A stretch of DNA of 64,000 nt from Riemerella anatipestifer_E (GCF_009932355.1 NZ_LEKU01000025.1:39578-103577); one strand, 5' to 3'; counted from the stretch's first letter, positions 17,796 to 27,413 are shown. The notes: generated by a model not told the origin, from the sequence alone. Translations and numbers: made by a program.

Positions 17796-17803
17796 TACCT
17801 TTG
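17796..17803 (+). promoter_or_regulatory. -7 promoter element of the thioesterase-thiL unit
   Basis: TACCTTTG matches TAnnTTTG and ends 17 bp before the thioesterase ATG. A 7-bp inverted repeat (AATACTT and AAGTATT, within about 17750-17770) lies just upstream and could be an operator or a weak terminator. Confidence 0.5.
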
Positions 17804-17820
17804 ACCTTAAAAAAATAGAA

Positions 17821-18318
17821 ATGTCAGTATTCTACCATAAATTTGAAGTGCGTTGGAGCGATATAGATGCCAACAGACACCTTGCCAACTCCGCCTATGT
17901 GCAGTATTGTGCCCAAACGAGAATGGCTTTTATGAACCAGCACAAAATGGGATTAGCACAGCTTAATCGTTGGGGAATTGGTCCTGTACTTCTTCACGAA
18001 AAGTATTCGTTTTTTAAAGAAATTTACGCAGACCAAACCGTTTATGTTTCGCTGGAGGTTTCGGGCGTGTCAGAAGATGCGAGTATCTATGCTTTTACTC
18101 ACAAGTTTTATCTGCCTGACGGCACCCATTGTGCAACTTCGGAAGTAGTGGGCGTATGGATAGACACTATGCTACGAAAAACTACTACGCCACCTGATGA
18201 TATTTTGGTAAGTCTGGCACCTTATAAAACAGAAAACACCAAAACACTAAGTAGAGAAGACATCAAAAATCTTCCTTTCAGACCAGAAAATATAGACCCT
18301 TCTGTTTTTCAATCTTAA
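17821..18318 (+). CDS. Acyl-CoA thioesterase, hotdog fold (4HBT/YbgC type)
   Basis: A 165-residue single hotdog-fold thioesterase. The N-terminus KFEVRWSDIDANRHLANSAY contains the catalytic Asp and the conserved Asn of the 4-hydroxybenzoyl-CoA thioesterase family, followed by the long hotdog helix with YCAQTRMAFM. Such enzymes hydrolyse acyl-CoA esters in the cytoplasm. The natural substrate is not predictable from sequence. The thiL gene follows 15 bp later, so the two are probably cotranscribed, although no biochemical link is obvious. Confidence 0.87.
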   Translation: MSVFYHKFEVRWSDIDANRHLANSAYVQYCAQTRMAFMNQHKMGLAQLNRWGIGPVLLHEKYSFFKEIYADQTVYVSLEVSGVSEDASIYAFTHKFYLPDGTHCATSEVVGVWIDTMLRKTTTPPDDILVSLAPYKTENTKTLSREDIKNLPFRPENIDPSVFQS

Positions 18319-18333
18319 TTTTTAAACTTCATT

Positions 18334-19389
18334 ATGTTAGAAGAAAAGAAAATGGCACTTACTCCCGTCTCTCAGTTAGGAGAGTTTGGACTGATAAAAC
18401 ATTTAACTGATAAATTTAGTTTAAAAAACACCTCTTCGGAGCTAGGTGTGGGAGATGATACTACCATCATCAATCCAGAAAACAAAAAAGTAGTTATTTC
18501 TACCGATGTTTTAGCAGAAGGCGTACATTTTAATTTAGGTTATGTTCCGCTAAAGCACCTAGGTTATAAGGCTGTTGTAGTCAATCTAAGTGATATTGCC
18601 GCTATGAATGCTACACCTACACAAATATTAGTTTCTGTGGCGGCTTCCAACCGTTTTCCTGTAGAGGCTTTTGACGAAATCTATGCAGGCATCGCTTTAG
18701 CTTGCGAACGCTACAATGTGGACCTTGTAGGTGGTGATACTACCAGCTCCCAAGCAGGGCTTATATTGAGCATTACAGCCGTAGGACTCGCAAACGAAAA
18801 TGAATTAGCCAAACGAAGCGGTGCTAAACCTAGCGACTTATTAGTAGTTACAGGAGATTTAGGTGGTGCATATATGGGGCTGCAAATTCTAGAACGAGAA
18901 CATTCGGTGTACTTAACCAATCCTAATATGCAACCCGAAATGGAAGGCTACGACTATATCCTAGAACGCCAACTAAAGCCCGAAGCGAGAACAGATATCA
19001 AAAAGACTTTAACCGAATTGGACATCACTCCAACCTCAATGATAGATATTTCTGACGGACTGGCTTCGGAGATTCTGCACTTGTCTGACCAAAGCAAAGT
19101 AGGTTTTAGGCTGTACGAAGAGAAAATCCCTATGGATACTCTTACCATAACTACGGCAGATGAGTTTAATCTAAACCCTGCAATGGCAGCCCTTAACGGT
19201 GGCGAAGACTATGAACTCTTATTCACCATTTCTCCAAACGATTATGAAAAGATAAGAAACCACCCAGATTTTACTATTATTGGTCATGCTACAGAGCTAG
19301 AACATGGTAATTATTTGGTACTAAGAGGAAGCGAACAGCTCACACCACTTACCGCACAAGGCTGGGACGCTTTTCTAAAAAAAGAATAG
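18334..19389 (+). CDS. thiL: Thiamine-monophosphate kinase
   Basis: ThiL phosphorylates thiamine monophosphate to the cofactor thiamine diphosphate. The 351-residue protein has the PurM-like fold: GEFGLIKHLTDKF at the start, GVGDDTTII with metal-binding Asp, STDVLAEGVHF, NLSDIAAMNATPTQ, GGDTTSS and the C-terminal NGGEDYELLFT are all conserved ThiL motifs. ATG codons at 18334 and 18352 are both possible starts. It lies 15 bp after the thioesterase gene. No thiamine riboswitch was recognised in front of it. Confidence 0.94.
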   Translation: MLEEKKMALTPVSQLGEFGLIKHLTDKFSLKNTSSELGVGDDTTIINPENKKVVISTDVLAEGVHFNLGYVPLKHLGYKAVVVNLSDIAAMNATPTQILVSVAASNRFPVEAFDEIYAGIALACERYNVDLVGGDTTSSQAGLILSITAVGLANENELAKRSGAKPSDLLVVTGDLGGAYMGLQILEREHSVYLTNPNMQPEMEGYDYILERQLKPEARTDIKKTLTELDITPTSMIDISDGLASEILHLSDQSKVGFRLYEEKIPMDTLTITTADEFNLNPAMAALNGGEDYELLFTISPNDYEKIRNHPDFTIIGHATELEHGNYLVLRGSEQLTPLTAQGWDAFLKKE

Positions 19390-19428
19390 AAGCTAGACTT
19401 TACTAGCCTTTCCTAACAGAAAAATACT

Positions 19429-19436
19429 TATTTTTG
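19429..19436 (+). promoter_or_regulatory. -7 promoter element of bioB
   Basis: TATTTTTG matches TAnnTTTG and ends 23 bp before the bioB ATG. A short inverted repeat, GCTAG/CTAGC, lies upstream at about 19392-19407 and may be a weak end for the thiL transcript. Confidence 0.5.
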
Positions 19437-19459
19437 AGACTTATTAAATTGGATTTAAA

Positions 19460-20554
19460 ATGCAAAAAAACTGGACAACCCAAGAGATTTTAGATATTTA
19501 TAACTTACCTTTCTTTGACTTGATTTATCGTGCAGCAGAGGTTCATCGCCAACACCACGACCCTAATAAAATACAAGTATCCTCGCTCATTTCTGTAAAA
19601 ACAGGAGGTTGCCCAGAAGATTGTGGTTATTGCCCTCAAGCGGCAAGATACCACACAGAGGTTAAAATCCACGAGATGTTACCTGTAAATCAAGTGAAAG
19701 CTCAAGCCTTAAGAGCCAAGCAAAATGGTATTTCTAGAGTATGTCTAGGGGCAGCGTGGAGAAATGTTAAAGACGGTCCTGACTTTGAGCATATATTAGA
19801 TATGGTAAGAGAGGTAACTAAACTAGATATGGAAGTATGTTGCACCCTGGGAATGCTTACTGAAAACCAAGCTAAAAGGCTAGAAGAAGCAGGTTTATAT
19901 GCCTACAATCACAACATAGACAGCTCGGAAGAATATTATAAAGAAGTGATTTCTACCCGTGCTTTTGAAGACCGATTAGAAACCATCAATAATGTAAGAA
20001 AAACTTCCATCACCCTTTGTTCTGGAGGAATTATCGGTATGGGAGAAAGTGTGGAAGACCGCTGTGGAATGTTAAAAGTTTTAGCTAATATGACGCCACA
20101 ACCAGAAAGTGTTCCAATCAATGCTTTGGTTGCCGTAGAAGGAACGCCTATGGAAGACCAAGAACCTGTAAATATTTTTGAGTTTGTAAGAATGGTAGCT
20201 ACTGCTAGAATTGTTCTACCTAAAACTCAAGTAAGACTTTCTGCAGGAAGAACTGAATTCTCCAAGGAGGGACAAGCACTTTGTTTCTTTGCCGGTGCCA
20301 ACTCTATTTTTGCAGGAGATAAACTATTAACCACTCCTAATCCTGATATTAACGAGGACAAAACCTTATTTAATCTTTTGGGAATAAAACCTCAACAACC
20401 TTTTGAAAAACACGCCAAAAGAGAGGTAGTGGACAAAGAAAATAGCCAATACACAGCTCTAGGAGAAAATCCTAAATGGACTAGACCTGGACACAAAATA
20501 CCAAGAAACGAAGAGAAAAGACAATCTAGTAGCTCTCTAAAAGATAATGAATAA
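19460..20554 (+). CDS. bioB: Biotin synthase
   Basis: A radical-SAM enzyme that inserts sulfur into dethiobiotin in the last step of biotin synthesis. The cluster motif GGCPEDCGYCPQAARY lies near residues 50-65. Other BioB signatures are present: VCLGAAWRNVKDGPDF, VCCTLGMLTENQAKRL, YNHNIDSS and TPNPDINED. The length of 364 residues is slightly above the E. coli enzyme because of a charged C-terminal tail (RNEEKRQSSSSLKDNE). Other bio genes are not in this window. It overlaps the DUF502 gene by 8 bp. Confidence 0.96.
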   Translation: MQKNWTTQEILDIYNLPFFDLIYRAAEVHRQHHDPNKIQVSSLISVKTGGCPEDCGYCPQAARYHTEVKIHEMLPVNQVKAQALRAKQNGISRVCLGAAWRNVKDGPDFEHILDMVREVTKLDMEVCCTLGMLTENQAKRLEEAGLYAYNHNIDSSEEYYKEVISTRAFEDRLETINNVRKTSITLCSGGIIGMGESVEDRCGMLKVLANMTPQPESVPINALVAVEGTPMEDQEPVNIFEFVRMVATARIVLPKTQVRLSAGRTEFSKEGQALCFFAGANSIFAGDKLLTTPNPDINEDKTLFNLLGIKPQQPFEKHAKREVVDKENSQYTALGENPKWTRPGHKIPRNEEKRQSSSSLKDNE

Positions 20555-21170
20555 AAACTTAAACGATTATCTTGGACTCTTCCTTCGTTCTTTTTTGCAA
20601 GGATTAGTCATTATCGGTCCTGTAGCGGCAACGGTATGGATTATTTGGTATATTGTTTCTAGCATAGACAACATTATACCTTCCATTGCCGAGAAATTCC
20701 CAGGACTTATCTTTATATTGGTAATCAGCAGCACGGCACTTATAGGCTGGCTCGGTAATAAATTTCTATTAGGGAGAATCTTAGTAGATAGCATAGATTA
20801 TCTACTTGAACATACGCCAGGTATCAAATTTATCTACACTTCTTTAAAAGATGTGATGTCTTCTTTTGTTGGAGATAAAAAGAAATTTAACATACCTGTA
20901 CTCATCAAAACTAACGACTCCCCAGAAGTTTGGAGAGTAGGCTTTCTTACTCAAAAAGAAGTTTCTATCATGGGACTTCAGGAGCATGTGTCTGTCTATC
21001 TTCCGCATTCTTACGCCGTCTCTGGTTGGGTAGTTTTAGTAGAAAGTAAAAATGTAAAATTATTAGAAAATATCAACGCCGCTGATGCTATGAAATTTGC
21101 GGTAAGTGGTGGAGTTGCTGGATTTCCTAATAATATAACTTCAAGAAAAAAGGAAGATACTGTATCGTAG
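20547..21170 (+). CDS. DUF502 membrane protein
   Basis: A 207-residue inner membrane protein with two predicted N-terminal membrane segments (about residues 10-35 and 48-70) and a soluble C-terminal domain. The family signature is seen in LVIIGPVAATVWIIWYI, PGIKFIYTSLKDVMSSFVG and VSVYLPHSYAVSGWVVLV. The function of DUF502 proteins is not established to my knowledge. The start lies inside the end of bioB (8-bp overlap), so translation is coupled to it. Confidence 0.88.
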   Translation: MNKNLNDYLGLFLRSFLQGLVIIGPVAATVWIIWYIVSSIDNIIPSIAEKFPGLIFILVISSTALIGWLGNKFLLGRILVDSIDYLLEHTPGIKFIYTSLKDVMSSFVGDKKKFNIPVLIKTNDSPEVWRVGFLTQKEVSIMGLQEHVSVYLPHSYAVSGWVVLVESKNVKLLENINAADAMKFAVSGGVAGFPNNITSRKKEDTVS

Positions 21171-21228
21171 GTTAGCTATTTTCTTCCTATATTTCATAAA
21201 CTCTATATCTCATTAGAAAAGGATTAAA

Positions 21229-22329
21229 ATGAAATACTACATTATAGCAGGAGAAGCCTCTGGTGATTTGCACGGAAGCAACCTTATGAAAGCTCTAAAA
21301 CAAAAAGACCCTAATGCTACTTTTAGATTTTGGGGTGGCGATTTAATGGAGCAACAAGGTGGCACTTTGGTAAAGCACTACAGAGATTTAGCATTTATGG
21401 GGTTTGTGGAGGTTATTCAAAACTTAGGTACTATTCTCAGAAATATTAAATTCTGTAAAGAGGACATCCGTAATTTTTGCCCTGACGTTTTAATCCTTGT
21501 AGATTATCCTGGCTTTAACCTTAGAATTGCCAAATTTGCAAAAAAGCTGGGTATTAGAGTAGTTTACTACATTTCCCCTCAACTTTGGGCATGGAAGGAA
21601 AGCAGAGTAAACATCATAAAAAAATATGTAGATGAGATGCTTGTTATCCTACCATTTGAAAAAGATTTTTATAAAAAACATCAGATAGAAGCTCATTTTG
21701 TTGGTCATCCACTTTTAGATGCTTTATCTGATTTACCTCCGATTGACATTCAGGCTTTTAAAAAAGAACATCAATTAAGTGATAAAAAAATCATTGCTCT
21801 TTTACCTGGTTCTAGAGAACAAGAAGTAAAAAAAATGCTTTCTATAATGCTTTCTGTGAGGAGTGAATTTAAAGACTATCAGTTTGTAATCGCAGGAGCA
21901 CCTAGTTTGCCTAAATCTTTTTACGAAAGTTATGTAGATAAGGAAGTTAGCTTTATTTCTAATAAAACCTATGACCTTCTCCGATGCTCCGATGCGGCCC
22001 TCGTAACCTCTGGCACGGCTACTTTGGAAACCGCCTTATTAGAAGTCCCAGAAGTGGTTTGCTATCGTGGAAGTAAAATCTCCTACGAAATCGCCAAACG
22101 CCTTATTAAACATATTAAATACATTTCCCTCGTTAATTTAATTATGGATAAGGAAGTGGTTAAAGAACTCATTCAAAATGAACTCAATACGTCTAATCTT
22201 GTTAAAGAACTCAAGCTGATACTTAATGAAAATAGAACTAGTCTTCTTTCTGACTATAAAATTCTTAAAGAAAAACTAGGAGGAAAAGGTGCTAGTGAGA
22301 AAGCCGCAGAAATCATTACTAAGAATTAG
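21229..22329 (+). CDS. lpxB: Lipid-A-disaccharide synthase
   Basis: A GT19 glycosyltransferase that joins UDP-2,3-diacylglucosamine and lipid X to make the lipid A disaccharide at the inner membrane. The 366-residue protein has AGEASGDLHG at the N-terminus, MGFVEVIQNL, YYISPQLWAWKESRV, ALLPGSREQEV and SGTATLE, all LpxB hallmarks. The length is normal. With lptE and bamD it shows a full LPS-bearing outer membrane. It ends one base before the end of the convergent frameshifted oxidoreductase. Confidence 0.95.
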   Translation: MKYYIIAGEASGDLHGSNLMKALKQKDPNATFRFWGGDLMEQQGGTLVKHYRDLAFMGFVEVIQNLGTILRNIKFCKEDIRNFCPDVLILVDYPGFNLRIAKFAKKLGIRVVYYISPQLWAWKESRVNIIKKYVDEMLVILPFEKDFYKKHQIEAHFVGHPLLDALSDLPPIDIQAFKKEHQLSDKKIIALLPGSREQEVKKMLSIMLSVRSEFKDYQFVIAGAPSLPKSFYESYVDKEVSFISNKTYDLLRCSDAALVTSGTATLETALLEVPEVVCYRGSKISYEIAKRLIKHIKYISLVNLIMDKEVVKELIQNELNTSNLVKELKLILNENRTSLLSDYKILKEKLGGKGASEKAAEIITKN

Positions 22330-22330
22330 A

Positions 22331-23241
22331 TTATTTTTCTAAATCTTCAACGGCATATTTTATATTAGGATATCTAAATTTATATCCTGCTTGTTCTATC
22401 TTCTGTGAGGAAACTTTAGCACTGGAGGTTAGCATATCCGATAGTTCGCCTAGCATCATTCTAATAAAAATTTAGGAACTTTTAAAGGCAGACTATACTT
22501 CTTCTTAGATTTTTGAACTTGATTTAAAAATTCATTTTGTGTTACAGGATTAGGTGCCACCGAATTAAAAACACCTTCCACTTCGTTCTCCAATAAGTGA
22601 TGATAAATAGCACAATGGTCTTTGATATGAATCCAACTCATCATTTGTTTACCATTTCCAAGTAGAGGTTTAATACCAAAATTTAAAGGTTGAGTCATTT
22701 TAGGATAAGCTCCTCCGTCCGCCCCTAAAACAATACCTGTTCTTAGAATACACAATCTTTTCCCTAAATCTTTGACTGGCTTTATAGAGTCTTCCCACTT
22801 TTGGCATAATTGTGCTAAAAAATCTTCCGCGGCAGGCATATCTTCCGCACAAATTAAATCATTAGAAATTTCTAACCCATACCAACCTATTGCTGAAGTA
22901 CTAATGACCGTCGTAATACGATTATCCACTTCCCGCAGAGCTTTTATTATTGTCTCATTAGCATTGATTCTACTATTGACGAGTATTTCTTTCCTTTGAG
23001 TAGTCCAGCGTTCATCTGCAATACCTGCCCCTGCGAGGTTGATGATAGCATCTGCCATTTCAAAAGGTTTTTTATCAAAAGTTTTTAACTGAGGATTCCA
23101 TTCAAAATAACGCAAATTACCCTGTGGATTATGAGGTGGTAGCCTTCTAGTTAAAACAAAAATCTCATATCCCTTTGAGAGAAGATATTCGGTAAGATGC
23201 TTCCCCACAAAACCTGTCCCTCCTGAAATAATAACTTTCAT
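22331..23241 (-). pseudogene. TIGR01777 family NAD(P)-binding oxidoreductase, frameshifted near the C-terminus
   Basis: An extended-SDR protein with the Rossmann motif ISGGTGFVGKHL at the start, NLAGAGIADERWT, and STSAIGWYG. The reading frame stops at 22456 after VPKFLLE, but the next frame continues without a break as MMLGELSDMLTSSAKVSSQK and on to a stop at 22331. This second stretch is the normal C-terminal domain of TIGR01777 proteins. The total of 911 bases is one short of a multiple of three plus two, so one base has been lost, most simply in the T5 run (plus-strand A5) at about 22466-22470. It may be a real mutation, a slippage site or a sequencing error. The start at 23241 (MKVIISGG) is preferred over one four codons upstream. 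Confidence 0.85.
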
Positions 23242-23300
23242 CTTTGGTTCCACTTTTTAATCAAAAAGCCCTAAGATATTTAATCCTAGAGCCTTTAGAT

Positions 23301-25451
23301 TTAATTTTTATTATTTTTCAAATGAGCATCAAAATAATCTGTAACCTTTTGCATTAGATGCACCCTATCTTTACCTAGCACATTATGAGCATGACCTGGA
23401 TAGACAAAATAATCCAATTGCACCCCTTTATCAACTGCTGCTTTCAAGAAATCAATCGTATGTTGCCATACCACTACATCATCCTGAGCTCCGTGTATCA
23501 AGAGTAAATTCCCTTTAAGATTTTGTACCTTATCTAGTAGATTAGCTTGTGCATAGCCTTCTGGGTTTTGCTGTGGTGTATCCATATAACGCTCTGTGTA
23601 CATAATTTCATACATCTTCCAGTCTATCACAGGACCTCCTGCCACGCCTACTTTAAAAACCTCTGGGTGACGAAGCATTAAACTTGTCGTCATAAATCCT
23701 CCGAAACTCCAACCATGAACGCCCATTCTTTCAGCATCTACAAAAGGTAATGATTTTAAATAATCTACCCCTTTTAGTTGGTCGTTCATTTCCACAGTTC
23801 CTAGCTGACGAAATGGTGCCGACTCAAACTTTAGACCTCTATTAGACGAACCTCTACCGTCCATAGTAAAGACCACATAATCCCTCTGTGCTAAATATTC
23901 GTACCAAAGATTGCCACTGGCAGGGAAAGAATTAGTAATCAACTGAAGATGTGGACCATTATATAAATAAACAATAACAGGATATTTTTTATTTGGATTA
24001 AATGAAGTTGGCAAAATCAACTTTCCATAAAGAGGCGTACCATCATCTGCTTTTAAAGTTACATTTTTAACCTCTGGACGAAGGTATCCCTCCAAAGTAT
24101 TATCCGCAGACAACAAAGTACTAGACGCCATTGTATTGGTATTGATGACCTCTATTTTTCTTGGCGTAGTTGCGTTAGAATAGCTATCTAACAAAGCAGT
24201 TCCAGAAGGATTAAGCAATCCCCTATGAACACCTGCCGACTTGGAAAGACGCACCATTTTCTTATTGTGCCAATTAACCTTATACAAATGTTTTTCTAAA
24301 GGAGTTTCTTTAGTTGCTTCTATATAAATTTCATTTTTCTTAGCATTAAACCCTAGAATATCACTCACTAACCAATCGCCTTCTGTAATTTGACCAACCA
24401 AACCTTTAGTCAAATGATAGTGAAACAAATGATTATATCCCGTTCTTTGGCTCTGCCAAATAAAATCTGTATTAGAATTAGGGAAGAATACCAACGAGTG
24501 CTGTGGCTCTACATATTTATCACTTTTTTCCTCAAAAAGAGTTTTGGTAAACACTCCTGTTTTAGCGTCATATTGATTCATTTTGAGGTGATTTTGGTCT
24601 CTATTGAGAACACCTACAAAAATATATTTAGCATCTGGACTCCACGAAACTGCCGTTAAATATTGCTCTTTATCTCCTTCTATATTTAGAAAATGAGTTT
24701 TTTTAGATTTTACATCATAAACTCCTAAACTCACTTGGTGAGAAGTACCGCCCGCCATAGGATATTTAATATTATGATTTTTTGCAGGCGTAACCGACCA
24801 ATCTATCACAGGATAATCATTCACCATCGTTTGGTCCACTCTATAAAATGCAATCAGAGAATTATCGGAAGCAGAGAAAATCCCTCCATCTATCCCAAAC
24901 TCATTACGATGAACTGATTGTCCGCTAATGATATTTTCATTCTTTTCATCAGTAATTGCAAACGCTTGTCCATTTTTTTGCCAATAAAGATTGTTCTTAA
25001 CTGTATAAACAAAAGTGGAATTATCTGATAAAAGTGTAATATTATCTGCATCCTCTGGTAAACGCTCCCACTCTTTAATATTCCAGCCATTATCTTTTTT
25101 ATCCAACAAATAATAAGTATTGTTTTGAGAAAAATAAGCTGTATTATTATTGATGAAATTGAGATTAGGAAAACCAAATAATTTTCTACCTCCTGTTAAA
25201 TTTTGGTTGATTTGATAAAGAGAAATTAAAGTATCTGACTTCATTGATGGATACTCTGTAATCATATAGGCATTCTTAACTGAATGAATATACCCTGAAC
25301 CATCTTTTGCCCACTGTAATTGAGGTAAATTCTTAATCGCCAAATTAGAACGAAGCCCATTGACAGCTTCACTCATTGTAAACTTTTGCTTTTGAGCAGG
25401 TAATAATCCTACTACTAACAGAGCTAGCCAATAATTTTTATTAAATTTCAT
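23301..25451 (-). CDS. S9 family serine peptidase, dipeptidyl peptidase IV-like, exported
   Basis: A 716-residue prolyl-oligopeptidase-family enzyme. The chosen start (MKFNKNYWLALLVVGLLPAQ) gives a signal peptide, so it should act in the periplasm or at the surface. An N-terminal beta-propeller (about residues 35-470) precedes the alpha/beta-hydrolase domain. The catalytic triad is visible as Ser in HGWSFGGFMTTS, Asp in LLIHGAQDDVVVW and His in YPGHAHNV. Enzymes of this type remove dipeptides from peptides and support amino-acid feeding in flavobacteria. A -7 element at 25473-25480 overlaps a farther upstream ATG (25475) and argues against it. Confidence 0.9.
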   Translation of the reverse strand: MKFNKNYWLALLVVGLLPAQKQKFTMSEAVNGLRSNLAIKNLPQLQWAKDGSGYIHSVKNAYMITEYPSMKSDTLISLYQINQNLTGGRKLFGFPNLNFINNNTAYFSQNNTYYLLDKKDNGWNIKEWERLPEDADNITLLSDNSTFVYTVKNNLYWQKNGQAFAITDEKNENIISGQSVHRNEFGIDGGIFSASDNSLIAFYRVDQTMVNDYPVIDWSVTPAKNHNIKYPMAGGTSHQVSLGVYDVKSKKTHFLNIEGDKEQYLTAVSWSPDAKYIFVGVLNRDQNHLKMNQYDAKTGVFTKTLFEEKSDKYVEPQHSLVFFPNSNTDFIWQSQRTGYNHLFHYHLTKGLVGQITEGDWLVSDILGFNAKKNEIYIEATKETPLEKHLYKVNWHNKKMVRLSKSAGVHRGLLNPSGTALLDSYSNATTPRKIEVINTNTMASSTLLSADNTLEGYLRPEVKNVTLKADDGTPLYGKLILPTSFNPNKKYPVIVYLYNGPHLQLITNSFPASGNLWYEYLAQRDYVVFTMDGRGSSNRGLKFESAPFRQLGTVEMNDQLKGVDYLKSLPFVDAERMGVHGWSFGGFMTTSLMLRHPEVFKVGVAGGPVIDWKMYEIMYTERYMDTPQQNPEGYAQANLLDKVQNLKGNLLLIHGAQDDVVVWQHTIDFLKAAVDKGVQLDYFVYPGHAHNVLGKDRVHLMQKVTDYFDAHLKNNKN

Positions 25452-25472
25452 AACGATAATTTGTTCTAACCT

Positions 25473-25480
25473 CAAAGATA
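25473..25480 (-). promoter_or_regulatory. -7 promoter element of the S9 peptidase gene; decides its start
   Basis: The minus strand reads TATCTTTG, matching TAnnTTTG, 21 bp before the start at 25451. It covers the upstream ATG at 25475. Confidence 0.6.
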
Positions 25481-25573
25481 CTAAAAAATGTTACACTGAA
25501 AACAAAACACTTTCTAGCTCCTAGAATTTAAAACAAATCTGTTAAAACGTAATCTAAAAATTTAAGTTAGCAA

Positions 25574-26347
25574 CTACCAACCACCACTAGCTCCACCGCC
25601 ACCAAAGCTACCGCCACCACCAAAACCGCCGCCACTACTAGAACCACCGCCAAAACCACTTCCAGGGAAAGGAAAGAATCCTCCAGAATAAGAGCGTCTC
25701 CCTCTTCTTGTAATCATTACATCTTCATCATCATAACCACCTCTCCCATTAGAATCACTACCAGAAAACATAAGTAGAATGAATACTACTATAATAAAAA
25801 TAATGATACCCCTTACCAATCCGCTATTTCCTTCAGACTTGGGAATAGGTTTAAACTTACCTTGTACAGCTTCTATAATCGCAGTTGTTCCGTAATCTAT
25901 ACCTTCGTACCAAGCACCTCTTTTAAAACGAGGTACTACAAGATAATCTATAATTTGTCCCGCTGTGGAAGCTGTAAGATATTGCTCCACTGCACGCCCC
26001 TGCTGTATAGACACCTTCTTATCTTCCGTAGCTATAAGAAAAACTACCCCATTATCTACTTTTTTTTGACCTATTTCCCACTGTTGCCCAAACATTGTAG
26101 CCACATAGTTAATATCTTCACCCTTAGTTGTTGGGATAATAATGACCATTATCTCGGTAGAAGTAGAATCCGCAAAGGCTATCAGTTTTTGGTTAAGCTG
26201 TTGCTTCTCTTGGACAGAAAGTAAGCTTACCTCATCGTAAACTGGATAAAGTACACTTGGCTTTTTAGGAATTTGATACTGAGCTACAAGATTTCCAAAC
26301 CAAATAAAAGATAGAAGTAAAAATATTTTAAGAGAATGTAATCTCAT
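25574..26347 (-). CDS. TPM domain protein with Gly/Ser-rich tail, membrane-anchored
   Basis: A 257-residue protein with a signal peptide (MRLHSLKIFLLLSFIWFGNL), a TPM domain (about residues 35-165, with VYDEVSLLSVQEKQQLNQKL and IQQGRAVEQYLTA), one membrane segment near residues 180-200 (GIIIFIIVVFILLMF) and a C-terminal tail very rich in Gly and Ser. This is the YgcG-like plan. TPM proteins act in the cell envelope, and some plant relatives take part in photosystem repair. The bacterial role is not settled. It overlaps the next upstream gene by 20 bp and forms an operon with it and lemA. Confidence 0.87.
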   Translation of the reverse strand: MRLHSLKIFLLLSFIWFGNLVAQYQIPKKPSVLYPVYDEVSLLSVQEKQQLNQKLIAFADSTSTEIMVIIIPTTKGEDINYVATMFGQQWEIGQKKVDNGVVFLIATEDKKVSIQQGRAVEQYLTASTAGQIIDYLVVPRFKRGAWYEGIDYGTTAIIEAVQGKFKPIPKSEGNSGLVRGIIIFIIVVFILLMFSGSDSNGRGGYDDEDVMITRRGRRSYSGGFFPFPGSGFGGGSSSGGGFGGGGSFGGGGASGGW

Positions 26348-26759
26348 TCGGTAATTCGTTATGATTTTGTCCTTCTATAGGAAAATATTTTTTGAGTTCT
26401 TGACCTGCCTTTAAAATAGCTTCCTTCACCCCTGAATAATATTTACCTTGAGCAAATGAGGCGGTAATTTCATCGTGCAATCCGTCCCAAAACTCTTGTT
26501 TCACCTTTTTATGAATGCCCTCATCACCTATAATCGTAAGATATTTATTATCAAAGTTAATATGGAATAACACAGCATTTCTGTGTCTCGTATTTTGCAT
26601 ACCTAACAATTGAAACACCTCAAAAGCTCTCTTAGCGTGATGAAGCTCCGTTTGGGTATCTATATGAACTCTAATCTCCCCCGTGGAGAAACCTTCAGCT
26701 ATTTTAATGGCTTCCACAAGGGAAGCCTGTTGTTCTTCTGTAAGATAATCTTTAACCAT
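26328..26759 (-). CDS. TPM domain protein, soluble form
   Basis: A 143-residue TPM domain protein without a signal peptide. KIAEGFSTGEIRVHIDTQT and YLTIIGDEGIHKKVKQEFW correspond to the core of the TPM domain. It is the second TPM paralogue of the operon and starts exactly at the last base of lemA. Lacking a signal, it may work on the cytoplasmic side or depend on another export route. LemA-TPM-TPM arrangements are known from other Bacteroidota. Confidence 0.85.
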   Translation of the reverse strand: MVKDYLTEEQQASLVEAIKIAEGFSTGEIRVHIDTQTELHHAKRAFEVFQLLGMQNTRHRNAVLFHINFDNKYLTIIGDEGIHKKVKQEFWDGLHDEITASFAQGKYYSGVKEAILKAGQELKKYFPIEGQNHNELPNEITFS

Positions 26760-27364
26760 TATTTGAAAACTTCTGGAGCTTTTTCTGCTCCTACTTCGGA
26801 ACGGAAATAAGGCTTGTCTCTAAAGTTAGTAAAATTAGCTAAAATATTATTAGGAAAAGTTTTAATAGTATTATTATACTCCTTTACCGCCTCGTTAAAA
26901 TAAACCGTTTCTGCTCTAATGCTATTCTCTATTGCTATATATTCTCTTTGGAAATTGGTATATTGCTGGTCTGCCTTCAAATTAGGATACTGCTCTACCA
27001 CAGCCATTAGACGGCTCAACGCTCCGCTCAATTCCCCTTGTGCCGACTGAAACCTTGCTAAATCAGCCTCCGTCATATTAGTAGGGTCTATAGTTACCGA
27101 AGTGGCTTTAGAACGAGCTTCAATCACTCCTGTTAGAGTTTCTTTTTCAAACTGAGCATAAGATTTTACCGTTCTTTCCAAGTTAGGGATTAAGTTAGCT
27201 CTTTTCTGGTAAACCGTTTCTACATTAGACCATTTAGAATTTACTTCTTGGTCTTTCTCTACAAAAGTATTATAACCTGACTTTCCCCAAAAGAAAAGCC
27301 CTACCAAAATAACACCTAGTGCTATAAAAATAGTACTAGCACTCATACATCCTTTATTGTTCAT
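26759..27364 (-). CDS. LemA family protein
   Basis: A 201-residue protein with one N-terminal membrane segment (STIFIALGVILVGLFFWG) and a long helical LemA domain. Conserved features are NVETVYQKRANLIPNLERTV, then QGELSGALSRLMAVVEQYPNLKA and FNEAVKEYNNTI near the end. LemA proteins are expected to have a short extracytoplasmic N-terminus and a helical bundle. Their function is not well defined. It is the first gene of the LemA-TPM-TPM operon, overlapping the next gene by one base. Confidence 0.92.
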   Translation of the reverse strand: MNNKGCMSASTIFIALGVILVGLFFWGKSGYNTFVEKDQEVNSKWSNVETVYQKRANLIPNLERTVKSYAQFEKETLTGVIEARSKATSVTIDPTNMTEADLARFQSAQGELSGALSRLMAVVEQYPNLKADQQYTNFQREYIAIENSIRAETVYFNEAVKEYNNTIKTFPNNILANFTNFRDKPYFRSEVGAEKAPEVFK

Positions 27365-27405
27365 AATTTTAAATTAAATCTGCTCCTAGTATACAAATTA
27401 TGTGC

Positions 27406-27413
27406 TAAATTTG
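27406..27413 (+). promoter_or_regulatory. -7 promoter element of folA
   Basis: TAAATTTG matches TAnnTTTG, ending 17 bp before the folA ATG. Confidence 0.5.
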
